Source: Gongronella butleri (Eukaryota; Mucoromycota; Mucoromycetes; Mucorales; Cunninghamellaceae). Taken from it: 64,000 bases of DNA. The DNA is taken from contig JAIWZP010000050.1 in the NCBI GenBank assembly GCA_025201375.1, positions 1 to 64,000 on the forward strand, in the 5' to 3' direction. Numbering within the stretch: position 1 is the stretch's first letter; the number at the start of each line of letters is the position of its first letter. This document shows positions 43,696-56,408 of the stretch, piece after piece. The notes under the pieces are model-generated. The model was not told the origin of the DNA. It searched no databases and saw nothing but the letters and a program-made list of their open reading frames with translations. Position numbers and translations under genes: made by a program.

Positions 43696-44261
43696 GGTCG
43701 TGCGGTCACAAAAATATAGACAAAAGGGCAAAATAAGAAAGAAGCGCAAACGCGTCCTTTACAAAAATAAATCAAAAACGAAAGAGAATGAAGAAAAACA
43801 AGAGAATCGGAGCGGGCTTTCAAAACGAAGGCATTGCGACCCAAATTGGCTTGCCATCAATGACTGAAAGCCATTTGCCGCCGAAAAAAAAAAAATGAAT
43901 TACTGTAAACTGAGAATCACGCTTGTTTTCAGCGTAGCCAGAGACTCAATGGACGCTTTTCTCGCTTCAATTCATGTGATACAGGTTTTAAATCGTGTCA
44001 TCGACGCGTTTTGAGCATTTAATCGCGAAAATGTGCCTCAAAACGGGCAATGTCATTTGAAACATTGAGAGGTTGGGCACAACAGTGCGTCTCTGCATTG
44101 TAGACACAGGGCGGTGAACTTGTCTCAGGGCGCAGCAATGCGCGAAACGAAGAAAAATGAAAAAAATTACAAAAAACAGGCACCTCGAAAAAAACATTAA
44201 CAAAAATAATTGCAGGTCCTTATGCGCGCTCCCTCTACCCATCCTTCCAAATTTTGCCGCA
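43696..44261. other. Intergenic region upstream of SWC4
   Basis: Contains the SWC4 promoter and one TACTGTA footprint at 43901-43907. No gene is seen. Confidence 0.45.
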
Positions 44262-44388
44262 CGCTTCACGTGCTTGATCCAAATCAAGACGACGACTGTT
44301 TCAAAACTTCATGACACCTCTTCTCCTTTATTATAAATCAATAAAAATGACGTTCCAATGCAAAAAAAAATATATAAAAAATAAAAAA
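44262..44388 (+). mobile_element. 5'-truncated 3' tail of the 5S-associated retroelement
   Basis: The last 110 bases or so match the retroelement end at about 870-995: CTGTTTCA, a CTTTATT block, a 20-base identical block ending GACGTTC, then an A-rich tail (44362-44388, interrupted by TATATA and AT). As in the first copy, the tail joins the 3' end of a 5S gene on the opposite strand at exactly the same base. The left boundary is approximate because similarity fades gradually. Confidence 0.7.
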
Positions 44389-44503
44389 TTACAGCACCTG
44401 GTATTCCCGCATGATCTCTCACTGCAGTACTAACCAGGCCGTACTATGGATCGCTGCAGAGATCGGACGGGATCTGGCGCTTTCATAGTCGTATGGCCGT
44501 AAC
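44389..44503 (-). rRNA. 5S ribosomal RNA, second copy
   Basis: Identical over all 115 bases to 996-1110 and in the same orientation. Its T-rich terminator is again supplied by the neighbouring retroelement tail. The two identical copies 43 kb apart, with diverged flanks, indicate either strong selection plus gene conversion or recent duplication. Confidence 0.93.
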
Positions 44504-46093
44504 ATGAATGTTTTTGTGTGGGGTGCGTCGCGTACGCACTTTCGGCAAAACGGCCTCCGTAGTTCCGAACCACTAAAAATGCCTTAAATTTTTTAAAGTG
44601 GCTGTGATTGGCTGGTGTTGGTTACACGACGTGCCGTGGCTTGTTTTTCTTTCTGACAAGATGTAAAGCATAATGATATGCTCCCGCTTGGTTCCTCAAG
44701 TTTTTTTGACGGCGACAATGGCATGAAAAAACATTGTCGCATCGATGGGAGCTGCGCCAATGACTTTAGGGGAGCGAGGAAACAGCACCTTCTTTCAAAA
44801 AGTCGATTTTCGCCCGCTCCACAAATGAAAATCGAAAATAAAACGCGACAATCTGGCCCAGCTTGAGCCATTTGGTGGATCATGGCCACATTTCAAGTAA
44901 ATGTGATTAAAAACATGTGGATGAAGCAGTCCAATTTCGAGTTAAAAGCAAGCATTTGCAGATTATTGCATACACCTTGAATAACTTCTCTGGAAAGCGT
45001 CCTAGCGTCGCGCTGTCACGATCACTAGCTTGTTTAGCACACGCTTCCAATCATCATATATCATGGCCATTGAGCACGATCAGCTAACGAGAAGAATTCA
45101 CGCATTTAAAATTTTCAAAATCTACATCTTTTGATTTTATAGATTACTCTGGCCACCCAGCGGGTCGCTGAAGGCCTCAATTGAAAGCGCCAAAGAGGAT
45201 GCATGATGCACTGTCAAGCAAGGAGGAATTGGCTGGAAAGCTGCAGAGAGAAGCTGGCAAAGTTCATGATTTGCAAATGATTTGGCTGCAAACGGCGAGT
45301 GTGAGAGGCTGTAGATGCGCATGCGAGCTTGTTTGCATACCAGGAATTAAACGTACTTTTGACTTTGAGCAACCAAGTTTGCTTGGGACCACAGATGCAA
45401 GAAACGCGCTGCAATTCGTTTAATCGCATTTTGTTGGGATTTCGTCAAGGACAGATATCTCACTGACTCATGGATAGGCATTCGAAAAGTCCTTGACACT
45501 TAATTGAAGTATTTGTTGAGTGAGATTACAGCCCAAAACCAACAAAAGGCGAGTTTACGTGCATTGGCGCGAAAAATCGCGGCTCCTTTATGCCTTGAAT
45601 TTGTGTACCGCCAAATTCATTGCCAAAGTCACGGATAAATTGGTGCGTCACCGAGAGCCAAGCTTGCTTTGCGTGAAAAGTATAAAAGGGGGCAGGGGTG
45701 TCCACCTTTTCCCCACAAAAAAAAAGGCACGCCGCGCGCCATTGTCGAGATCAAGCATGCTGCCATGCAGGTGGGAGTCGATTTATGGGAATCGGCTGGA
45801 AAAAAAAAAAGGGTCCATGCGCGGAGTACAAAAGGGCCGTCATCCGCATTTTTGAAGGAATGGGAGAATATGACGCATCCGGTTGATTTCGGAGCCGAGG
45901 TCGACCAAATAAGAAGGGGCAGTGACCTGGCACTGCTTTTTCAAGCAGCGGGCAGCGCCAATGAGCGAGCGGCAAGGAGCTGGTGCCGAGATCCAGCGCA
46001 TTTTTATATCGTTTCCATGTGGCTCCCATTTTTTTTCTTTTTCTTTTTTGATTCCATTCTTTTCATTGTTCTTTCCCAAAGTTTTATGACACT
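44504..46093. other. Intergenic region
   Basis: The first 90 bases share pieces with the upstream flank of the other 5S gene. The rest has no supported gene. A TATA-like TATAAAAGGG is at 45681-45690, about 400 bases before the small gene at 46094, which would imply a long leader or a 5'UTR intron. Confidence 0.45.
45681..45690 (+). promoter_or_regulatory. TATA-like box
   Basis: TATAAAAGGG in a GC-richer setting. It may belong to the small gene at 46094 if its leader is long or spliced. There is no independent support. Confidence 0.3.
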
Positions 46094-46453
46094 ATGACCA
46101 TCCTCAGCAGCCTGCCATTCATTGGTTCGTTCTTTTCCAACAAGTCGACTTCGGATGGGCTCCGCAAGGGCATCCAGCCATTGTCGGCTGCGCTGAAGCA
46201 AGGCCGCCACCAGCCGTACTCGCGCCACGCCAAGACCATTGCCACCAGCAGCAAGGTCGCCAAAGTCGACGACCCTATCACCGAGTACAACATCCTGAAT
46301 AACTTCCCGCGCCCCAATCTCGTGCCCACCTTGCAACTCTCCACGCTCTTTGGCCTGACTAACTCGCCCCCAGACATGGACAACCAGCGCCAACCCGCTA
46401 TCAAGTGCTCCAGCTGCTCTGGTCCTCACCGCACCGACTTTTGTCCTTGCTGA
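46094..46453 (+). CDS. Unidentified small protein with C-terminal Cys/His cluster
   Basis: Single-exon frame of 119 residues. I do not recognise the family. Codons strongly favour C in the third position (AGC, CTC, GCC, AAC), unlike nearby random frames, which suggests a real and perhaps highly expressed gene. The middle holds YNILNNFPRPNLVPTLQLSTLFGL. The C-terminus, CSSCSGPHRTDFCPC, has a Cys-x2-Cys followed by His and two more Cys, a possible single zinc-binding knuckle. The N-terminus (MTILSSLPFIGSFFSNK) is mildly hydrophobic and then basic, so a mitochondrial signal is possible. A T-rich leader precedes the ATG, and AATAAAAATT lies at about 46682. Confidence 0.7.
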   Translation: MTILSSLPFIGSFFSNKSTSDGLRKGIQPLSAALKQGRHQPYSRHAKTIATSSKVAKVDDPITEYNILNNFPRPNLVPTLQLSTLFGLTNSPPDMDNQRQPAIKCSSCSGPHRTDFCPC

Positions 46454-46914
46454 TGGGGCATCAATTTCGCGGATGCGTTGGAAATGCGCGGCTTTGGGAT
46501 CGATCCGCGTCACACGTGCCTTTTTCCCCACTCATTTCCTAACCTTTTCTTCTCTTTCCCTTTATCTATTTCTATACCTTCAATGCTTCTCTCTTTTTTT
46601 TTTTTTTTTGACGTATTTGACCATCCCATTATTTTTTTCCCCTCCTTTTTGCGCTCCTTGTAATATATGTCTTGATTTCTGAATAAAAATTTCGCGTGCT
46701 TTACCCGCCAACCTGTCAATGGAAGCTCGATGACTTTTTCTGAAACGTCTGCCTTGGCAGGCGCGCCAAGAATGTCTTGTAAACTTGCAAAAAAAAAAAA
46801 AAGCCTGTTTTATGACCAAAAACAGGTCCATGGGTTGCCAATTTGTCACACAAAAGGATCACATCTTCCGCGCTCGCGTGGACACAACCCGCAAAGTGCA
46901 AAAGTCGCCATCAT
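46454..46914. other. 3' region between two convergent genes
   Basis: Contains the T-rich 3'UTR and poly(A) signal of the small gene, a 14-base A run near 46788-46802, and the 3' side of the CBM48 gene. No gene is seen. Confidence 0.45.
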
Positions 46915-47681
46915 TTATTGTGTAGCGTGCAGAACATTGTTAAAATTGCCCTGGCCATCTTGATGGTGCGGTTTAGCCGCGTCGTATAACCATTGGCCAT
47001 CCACCACGAATTTATACGCGTGATTCAGCGTCGGGTCCAGATGCAAAGTCGCTTGGAAGGTCGCCATGCCTTGGTCGTCCACCACTTGTTTGGTCATTGG
47101 CATAGAAACTGCTTGAAATTATGCAATTAGCGTCTTTTATTGTGCCCACTCGGGCGTCGTTTCTCTCTCTCTCTTTTTTTATTTTCAGTCTTCGTACTTA
47201 CCGGTCCAATGATCAAAATCCCCCGTGATGTAAACTTCTTTTGCATGGCATCTGTATTTGATCTACGATAAAAAACATATCAGAAAAATCACAATGAGCC
47301 ATGATAAGGGCCACCTGATGAGATTTCATCCGTGGCTCGCTCTTTCTCTCTCTCTCTCTCTTTTGTTTGGCGCACCGTCACTGGCGGAAAGGGCGGGATG
47401 TCGCTATCGATGGCATGATCGAGAGGCCATTGGTCTTCTGCGTCGGTGAAGCGCGGCGGCTGCGGCGTGGGCGATGCGTACCCAGATTCATACAGGGATG
47501 GCGCGGACGACGACACTGAATCAGCACCGAATTCATCCAAAGACTCGATGACGGACGCTGGAAGCGATGACGGTGCGTGTGTGCCGGCAGGTGGGTCCAC
47601 CAAGGATGACGTGGAGGCAACACCCAGCCATGACAGGACCTGGCGCCACCCTTTTGGGTGATGTTTATGATCCTGGTCCAT
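46915..47681 (-). CDS. CBM48/AMPK-beta-type glycogen-binding domain protein
   Basis: Three exons: 47681-47376, 47262-47202 and 47108-46915; 186 residues. The first 95 residues are Ser/Pro-rich and unstructured. The C-terminal 90 residues form a family 48 carbohydrate-binding module: VTIKYRCHAKEVYITGDFDHWT, then MATFQATLHLDPTLNHAYKF and VVDGQWLYDAAKPHHQDGQGNFNNVL. These carry the expected tryptophans and the terminal NNV. Such modules bind glycogen or cruciform-like ligands in AMPK beta, Mdg1/Crp1 and related proteins. Here no other domain is attached, so it may act as an adaptor. The first donor is GTGCGC, chosen because it closes the frame into IKYRCH and gives the expected strand. Confidence 0.8.
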
Positions 47682-49242
47682 TGTTTTTATTACGCTCTCG
47701 GGAATGATCGATCAGAAAAGATTAAAATCGAAAAATAGGGGGGAAAAAGATGAGTGAGAGAGAGAGGGAGAAAATGAGAGAGGAGGAGCGAAAAGCGCAA
47801 GAGATAAAGGAAAGACCATGGAAGGGCACGGGCCCCACCAATGATTTGCTGCGTCGATGATGGGAGTCGATTTGTTGGGAAACGACGGGGGGAGAGGTAT
47901 TTTTATGCGCAACCGTGCTCGTGTAACAAACAATGCTCTATCGATTTCAAGTCCCCACGCTTAGCAAGATAACTTGTCGCCGTGTCTGCATAAAAGGTGC
48001 GCATTTGATAGTTTTGACGTGATTTGGCGCGATTTGGCACGAGTTGAAAAGCTACAATGATCAATGCATTTAATACATGACTTGCCCTATTGCAAGTAAG
48101 TCGCACTCACGAGTTGGACATGAATCCGGTGAGCACAATCTGGCAAAAGAGACGTGCAAAGGCTTTCAAATATTTCATTTGCCATTTAAACTCAATTTCG
48201 ACGGCAGCGCGCTTTAGACAACCCGATGCGCCCGCGTGATGGACAAGACAGAAATGTTATCTGCACCGGCTGAATGCAAAATAATTGGTGCCATTGATGT
48301 AAATTCATGGAATAAAGTCAACTATTTTTAAAAACATCTAAATCGCGATTTACTCGACACCCATCTGGTTGTTTTACGATTTTATGACTTGGATAGGTGA
48401 TCAGGCAAGAGAATTATTTTCCTGGATCTACTTTGCAGCGATATTGGCAAGTTTGGGCCACCACAGGTGAATTTGCCTGTGATTTTTAAGATATCATACA
48501 TGCATTACAAAAAGTGTTCCCGTAATATAAGATTGCCGAGAAAATCACTTTGCGAGTCAAACCTCCTCTTTTGCAACCTGAAGCAATTTGGGCGATTGCC
48601 TCAGAAGGTGTATTTGGCCATTTTCAGGACTAAATCAATATGCAGTTTGCCAACCAAGCGCATCCACGCTCACGCAGCTCGTCCAAAGGTGAGTTCGCAG
48701 GCTGGAAACCCTGTAGTAAGAACTTGCGCTCAATGGCCAAAAAATTTTGGGCGCGCCATTCGCAAATGAAAAAATTTAATCGCTTTTATTCGGCCGTTAG
48801 CGTTTGAACGTGAACGCTCAAGCGTGACGGAAAATGCAGAAAAGATTTTGAATTCAATGGTTATCATTTCATAATTGCTTAACTTTCTCAAATTGATGAA
48901 ATGGCACGGATTTTAACAATATCAGTTTGATGGAGATGTGCCCTATTGATCCTTAGTTTTAATTGCATCAAACCCAAGGACCAGTGCATCATTTCTGATC
49001 TTATTTCTCTCGAGGCACTTGCTTTTGCATTTTTGCCCATGTTTTTAAGATTTATTATAGGGGCCACGAGAGCCAATCGTGCACTACATTCAATGTGATG
49101 ACTGATATTGGCGTTTGAGGCTTGCCGCAGCTACTCAGCCATGTGTTACAGTGTCAATAGACAGCCTTTTCTGCAAAATCAATGCTTCATTTTTTTTTAT
49201 CTTTCGCGATTTATCTCTATTTTCTTGAAAATTTGAAGCAAC
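47682..49242. other. Gene-poor region between CBM48 and F-box genes (divergent)
   Basis: The part next to 47681 has GAGAGAG tracts, a pyrimidine leader for the minus-strand gene. The rest is AT-rich, with no gene, no TACWGTA scars and no match to repeat families A-C that I could see. Confidence 0.45.
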
Positions 49243-51564
49243 ATGGGGGATGCTCATCATGTTTCTGGCAATACCACGAGTCCAATGGAAGCATTGCCTG
49301 ATGAGCTGCTGTCACAGATTTTCAACCAGGTGCCTCGAGCCCAATTGGCCCGGATGCGCGTGTGTTCGCGCACGTTGTGCGACCGCATCAGTCCTTTTGT
49401 CTTTCATACAATCCATCTGCGCACCCAGGTCCTTAATGCTGATGACGGATACTTTGGCGGCGGCGACGGCAGGCAGCATGATGGCCATCAAGCTGCCTCC
49501 CTGAATGTTCTTGATATGGACGATTGGGATCCTGGCAATTTGGACGATTTTGATGGTTCTTCCGACGACGATACCGACATGCCCGATTGGTGCAGCATGC
49601 CCGTGTCCGAGGCGCGTCTTGTCGCGCGGACCATAAAAAGATTCAAGGCCGTGTGGGATCCAAACAACAAAATGCGCGGTTTTGCCTCTGGCCATATGCG
49701 TCCGGCGTCTCTTGTGCGTACCATCGAGGTGTGCTCGCCCTACTTTCACCTCGATGACATCTTGGCCATGCTGCACGTCTGCTCAAATGCCACGGGCTTG
49801 ATCTTGGGCCCTTGGCTATGGGATTTCGCCAATTGGCGTCTGCCAGACGACGACAGCCACAGTGACGACAGGCATTACGTACTGCACCATCGTTTTATTC
49901 GCACAGCGTGCGAGTTGCTCAAGGACAGCAAGGAAGAACTAGCCGATCATCTTGGAAACAAATTGAATGCCATGTTGGCACTGTTGGCGGAGACGCGCGG
50001 GCTCGAGCGTTTGGATTGCTCGACGCTTACCCTCTCGGCATTCCGCATGTATGTGCTGCCGCATCTTGCTGTGCAGCTGCGCCATCTGGATCTCCGAATT
50101 GACCGGAAAATGCTCAAAAAGCTGCAAATCGAAGATCTTCCGGCCGTGTTTAGCTGGCAAGAGCTCGTGGACGAAATTCAACAGGCATGCCCTCGTTTAG
50201 TGTTCCTTGGCGTCACCATGCCCGCTTTTACGCCGACACCGCATGGCTTCATCCATGAGCAGCATCGCGCACGCGACGACCATCCCAATTGCGACGCGTG
50301 TTCGAACCCATGGCTCTCCATTCGCACGCTTTGTATTGACATTGACATGGCCTCTGGCTACGACTTGCATCACAAAGGCAGGCGTTTCCGCAGGGGGGAC
50401 TACGTGGACTACAAACAAGCTCACATTGCGTACATTTGCCTAAAATTCCCAAAACTTGAACGATTCGCCTTGGTTGCAAATGAAACGTTGTACAACTACA
50501 GCTACATGAACGCGCTACAAGACGAGGACGCATGGCAGGCCTTGTTAGACCCTTCGGTCGCGTACTTGCCTCATCTCGCTTCCTTTGAGTGCAGCGAGTA
50601 TGGAACCATGCATCTCGACGCGCTGAGCCTGTACACCTCGGCAGGCCACCAACCATCAAGATTAAAGGAATTGCATCTCAGCTCGATATTAGTGGGGGAC
50701 CGCGATGACTACGTGAACACCTTCGGCATTTTGAAAAAATTCCCACATTTGCTGCATTTGCACCTTGCGGCCCGCTTACGCGTGACCAAATCTGATAGTT
50801 ACGACATGCCAGAGTACTTTGACGAGCCAGAGGCGCTTGGACTTGGCTGTCACGACTTGCAATCCTTGCATTTGAGCATGTCTCCCAACCCGACCTTCCT
50901 CATCCGCCTGTCGCAGGTATGCCACGCGCTGACGACAATCACCTTCGGCGACAAGCGGCACGATAGACGTGTAAAAGTGCCGCGAGAGATCATGCCACAC
51001 GATACAATGGCGCTCGACATCGTGCAAAAGCTTACAAAACTCGAAATCAGCAAAGAGCGGCAATACTATTCACGTTTCTCCGTCCATTGGCATCCGCTTC
51101 CTCACGCGACGCAATTGTCCACTCTCCGTCTGGACACAGACCATAGAGTGCATACTATCCTGTTTATTCAAACACCAGCGTGCCATTGCTCCTCACAACC
51201 ACCTGGTCTGCTCAATGGCATGTCTCAATCACCTGGCCTGCACAATGCCATCTCTCAATCACCAGGCCAGCGCCATGACGCGCTCGTCTACCATGGTTGG
51301 AAAGTCAAAACAGACGATTTGCGCGCGTGGAAAAGGCGTCGACCAGCAAAATCGGGCCCTGGCCAACCACTGTGCCGCGACACGATCTCGCATGTCCTCA
51401 ATGAACACGCCACACTGAATCCCAATGCTCTCTACACATCAAAAGACTATTTCGCTGATCTGGCGCACCGCGTTGCCATGGAATACGGCATCATTGTCCT
51501 TCTCGCGCCCAACAGACCGGCCAATTTGATCATCAATGGCTACCCTGCTTCCTTTATCCAGTAG
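49243..51564 (+). CDS. F-box protein with leucine-rich C-terminal region
   Basis: Intronless gene of 773 residues. The F-box is residues about 15-58: MEALPDELLSQIFNQVPRAQ, then LARMRVCSRTLCDRISPFVF. F-box proteins recruit substrates to SCF ubiquitin ligases through Skp1. An acidic stretch (DDDTDMPD) follows. The rest has degenerate leucine-rich spacing (LKELHLSSILV, LLHLHLAARLR, LQSLHLSMSPNP), consistent with an LRR substrate-binding part. Near residue 655 is a tandem 10-residue repeat (PGLLNGMSQS, PGLHNAISQS). It is the longest single-exon frame in the window, while most neighbours have several introns, so origin by retroposition or family expansion is possible. Confidence 0.82.
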   Translation: MGDAHHVSGNTTSPMEALPDELLSQIFNQVPRAQLARMRVCSRTLCDRISPFVFHTIHLRTQVLNADDGYFGGGDGRQHDGHQAASLNVLDMDDWDPGNLDDFDGSSDDDTDMPDWCSMPVSEARLVARTIKRFKAVWDPNNKMRGFASGHMRPASLVRTIEVCSPYFHLDDILAMLHVCSNATGLILGPWLWDFANWRLPDDDSHSDDRHYVLHHRFIRTACELLKDSKEELADHLGNKLNAMLALLAETRGLERLDCSTLTLSAFRMYVLPHLAVQLRHLDLRIDRKMLKKLQIEDLPAVFSWQELVDEIQQACPRLVFLGVTMPAFTPTPHGFIHEQHRARDDHPNCDACSNPWLSIRTLCIDIDMASGYDLHHKGRRFRRGDYVDYKQAHIAYICLKFPKLERFALVANETLYNYSYMNALQDEDAWQALLDPSVAYLPHLASFECSEYGTMHLDALSLYTSAGHQPSRLKELHLSSILVGDRDDYVNTFGILKKFPHLLHLHLAARLRVTKSDSYDMPEYFDEPEALGLGCHDLQSLHLSMSPNPTFLIRLSQVCHALTTITFGDKRHDRRVKVPREIMPHDTMALDIVQKLTKLEISKERQYYSRFSVHWHPLPHATQLSTLRLDTDHRVHTILFIQTPACHCSSQPPGLLNGMSQSPGLHNAISQSPGQRHDALVYHGWKVKTDDLRAWKRRRPAKSGPGQPLCRDTISHVLNEHATLNPNALYTSKDYFADLAHRVAMEYGIIVLLAPNRPANLIINGYPASFIQ
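51202..51261 (+). repeat. Two 30-bp tandem units inside the F-box gene
   Basis: Units 51202-51231 and 51232-51261 differ at several bases and encode PGLLNGMSQS and PGLHNAISQS. A third partial unit (PGQ) follows. The frame is kept. Confidence 0.8.
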
Positions 51565-52579
51565 AAAGTGATTCAAAGTATATGTTACAATAAATGAAGG
51601 GGCTGCAGCGCATCTTTTGTGATGGGTCCAATGACAAAGAAGGAACGGCAAAAGACTAAAAGACCAATAAAAGAAAAAACAGGTCAAATGGCGAATTCCT
51701 TTTGAACCACATACATAATTTCTAATTTGTTTTATCCTTGCATTCGACTTGCAGAAGCCGGAAGCATCAGCAGCAATTTTCATGGACGGCATCCTCTAGC
51801 AATAGCTGACAAAAGCGGTCAAAATGCCCAAAATCCACCTATTCGACATATTTCTCGACGCTGTAGTAATCTAATCTCGGTCAAATCAGGACCAACTACC
51901 GTTCCTCATGGTCATTGAAAGAACCTGACCGAGTTTTGCGAGCGATTAAGCACGTTTCTCCAAAGTTGCTCTTTAAATTGATAATTTTAGCAAATAATGG
52001 CTGCAGCTGGAAAACCGGTTACTGTAGCCCCGTGAATCACATTGTATCGTGAAATGGCGAGCTAGAAACCCCGAGTAGAATATGACGAGCAGCTGCCCAA
52101 AGATTTTGGGGGGGGGGAGCGCTACAGGCAAAGCAGCCGAGAAGAAATCGAAAAAGTAGGTTCGCAGAATGACACCAAACTTGCACACAAGGTGCACAGC
52201 ATGGAGAAACCACGGAAAATGCCATAAAAATGGAAATTGATATGCTCGATGGGAAGCAATGAGCAATTTTCATTCAAACTTCAACGCCGAATTGCACCAG
52301 AAGAACGCGTCCATAGAGCCGCGCCGACGCATCCCCTAGCAAGAGGGACGCCGGGAGCATATATTCATAAAGAACAGGCACGCGCAGCTCGACGTTTGAC
52401 GCGCTTTTTTAGGCGTCGAAAAGTCTCTATAATCTAAAACCGTGTCCAAAAATGCCAAAAAGTCACCTTCTTTCATTGATCACCGACGATCACGTACGCA
52501 GCGAGTCATGCACTTCCCGATGATATAACTTTCAAGGCGCTGTAACCATTCCTCGTTGAGTTTACTTGAAGATGAAAAT
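51565..52579. other. Intergenic region downstream of the F-box gene
   Basis: Contains an AATAAATGAA poly(A) signal near 51590 and one TACTGTA scar at 52020-52026. No gene found. Confidence 0.45.
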
Positions 52580-52815
52580 TCACAGTTTTTTGCATTTTGC
52601 GCTCAAACCAGTCAATGAACGCGTTGTTTTTACTGCATTTCCATCCGTGAAGGACTGTCTTCTACCGTATGGTTGAATGGCGTGGCAATCTGAAGGCCTA
52701 AATTTCAGGATTTTCCACGGATCGACTGTACCCCTTGGAAAATTCGCCATTTTTGAAAATGGTCGTTGCTCGGCATCTAATGATCGCAATGCCGCAAGGG
52801 TGAGCTTATCTGAAC
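52580..52815 (-). repeat. Dispersed repeat family C, copy 2 (inverted relative to copy 1)
   Basis: On the minus strand it aligns to 16275-16520; see that entry for the shared blocks. A frame containing MANFPRGTVDPWKILKF is kept in parallel with MADFPRDTVDRRKIIKF of the other copy, and there are no gaps over about 95 bases. Confidence 0.65.
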
Positions 52816-55322
52816 ATCAGAGCGTGGAGTTCATTGATACATGCAGCTGATGCCATATTAAAATTGTAAAAGGATGGGCAAAAGACCAAATACGATAAAT
52901 AGCGACTATTGTGCGTTTCTCGATCTCAGACATGCGTATCTTCCCCGGTGATGGCTTGCGATCCCCAAGAGCTGCATGGCAAAGCGTGCCAATTATTTTC
53001 AGGCGCCTCTCCATGGCACTGAGCATCGAGTGTTCGGTGGCCAAAAAAAAAAAAAAAAATCAGCATACTTCTTGTTTTCTTGGTAGGAATGCGACCAGTC
53101 GTTTCGACCCTTCATAGACAGTGAATCTAGGCTCCAAGATGCATGTAATGATCAAAGCATATTTCTCATACTACCGCTGTATACTATTGTACGTACTTTT
53201 ACAAGCATCACAGCGTGAAAATGGACCTATGGACAGAAAATAGAATGCGTTGGTGGCTCTGAAATTGACATGGATGATTGATAATTGGGTAAACTAGATG
53301 TCTATGCTAGTTTCATGCTATTCAGGTCGTTTGAACCCGAGAAAATTAATACTTTGCCATCTTTTTACGCAAACCGCGATTGCTCGCCGTCCACAAGCGT
53401 TGCAACAATGACACAAGCATTTTTGGATGGCCTCAACTACGGAGCTTGGTATTGAATTAACGAGCAAGGCGCACTTGTCATTGCATCGTCAGATGATGAT
53501 GATGATGAACGGTGTGCCAGGCACCAAATGAAAAAGTCTTTTTTATATTTATTACCAAAAACACAAACGACCCATCGTCAACGAAGCGTGTTTCGCTCAA
53601 TCGGTCAGGTGAGATGCAAAATGGGTTGGTTTCTAACTCGGGCGAGACAAAACAAATATAAAAAGAGACGCGCCCATGACTTTTTACCGTCATGTCAGCC
53701 ATTGAAGTGTCCCAATTGATCAGTCGACCATCGCCAAAGGTGCGCGTAGGGCTGTTGCTTTACAGGGACCACTTGCATGAGCAATGATGCGCGATCGAGC
53801 AGAATTTGCCTTGTGTCGCGTCAGAGCATTAAGAGCGACTGTTTAGCGTGATTCATGGCGTGATGTCCTATAGCCTATGCCTTTTATGGGTGCGTCATGA
53901 TGTGATGCAAAAGCAAAAACAAAAAACACACGCTCTTTGCATCACCCAGCAAGACAAATATATCAAGCGCCATGTGACCGTCTTATCATTTTGTTCTTTG
54001 AAGAGCCAATGTATCCTTCCATGGGCAACACACGCGCTCCGGGGTGCCGTGGCAAAGAGACGGAGGCGGGGTAGACGCCTGGGGTGGATGCAAACACTGG
54101 CGCAAAGCACAAATGCAGGGTGAAAAAAAAAAAAGAAAAAATAGGGGGGGGGGGAAAGCGGAGAAATTCAGGGACGCGAGGCTCCTTTTTTACTATTTCT
54201 TTTTTGTTACGTGCCTTGAAATTGAAAGGAGTGCCCTTGTGGAGAAAGAGGTGGGATGGCGGATGGCGTGCATCATAGGGGATGTGGCATGCGGTGCGAT
54301 TTCATTGGCTCGCAAATGATTGACATGATATCAATTGTGGTGATATGATAAAGCCCGGGAATAAGGCAAAAAGGGGACAGGCAATCTTTGTTTGTGTCTG
54401 TGGCGGGAAATCACACGACTAGGCCAAAATCAGGCGTCTTTGCATCTTGAGTCTATTCCGCCCATGTTGCTGGTAGGCGGGGCTTGGCGATCACTTGCGA
54501 CACTCACCTTGCCGTGCACGCATCCTTCTTCCAAATCGAATTGGGTGACACAAGGGGCGAGACATTGCCTTTGTTTAGCATGCTTTTATGGTTTTTTTTG
54601 GGGGGTGTTCAGGCTGTTGATCAGCGAACCGCGAGCCATTGAGCGGGCAAAAGGGTACAAGCATTAAGAGAGCGAAGGCTGCGCATTGACTAGTAGAGGG
54701 GTGGGAGAGGGGATGTTGTGTCGTGAGAATGGGCGGCCACGCAAGTTGACAAAGACGAAATAGGGGGAAAAGAAGTTGTTGGACCCAGGCAAAAGGCAAC
54801 ATGCACAAAAACAGAAGATTTGCACCATTTTTGAGATGCGGTTGTGTGACCATGGCCGCATCTTTGTCCGCCGTGCGGATCAGCGCACACGCAAAAGTAA
54901 TTTGCGTTGGTACAACCAGTGGACATTCAATTCTCGTTGATATGATGAGTTTATTCTCGAGACATGAAATCTACTGGCAAAAAAAAAAAAAAAGAAACAC
55001 AAGATGGGAGCAAGAACAGGAGCAGGATGGCATGATTAAAGGGGGGGTGATAAGGAGTAATTATGGAACCAAACAAAAACAAAGGAGTAGGGCAATCCAG
55101 GGTAAAAACAAGAGGCAACACGATGCAAAAAAAAAAAGAAAAAAAAGTGGGATGAATGTGGTAATACACTGATACACGTGAGACTGGGAGGGATTGGAGG
55201 GCGCGGTGCGTGTGTGAGAAGGGGCAAAAAGGATGGAGATGGAATCAAAAAAGATAAGCAATGCAAAAAAAAAAAGGGGAGGAAAAAAAAAGTGCGCGCG
55301 TTCGAGGGAGTTTGCGACGCGA
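52816..55322. other. Gene-poor region
   Basis: 2.5 kb with no supportable gene. A 16-base A run lies at 53043-53058; A/G-rich tracts occur at 54122-54160, 54977-54994 and 55125-55147. A short GATGAT repeat is near 53492-53506. Frames here are driven by low complexity. Confidence 0.5.
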
Positions 55323-56408
<1,086 letters not shown>

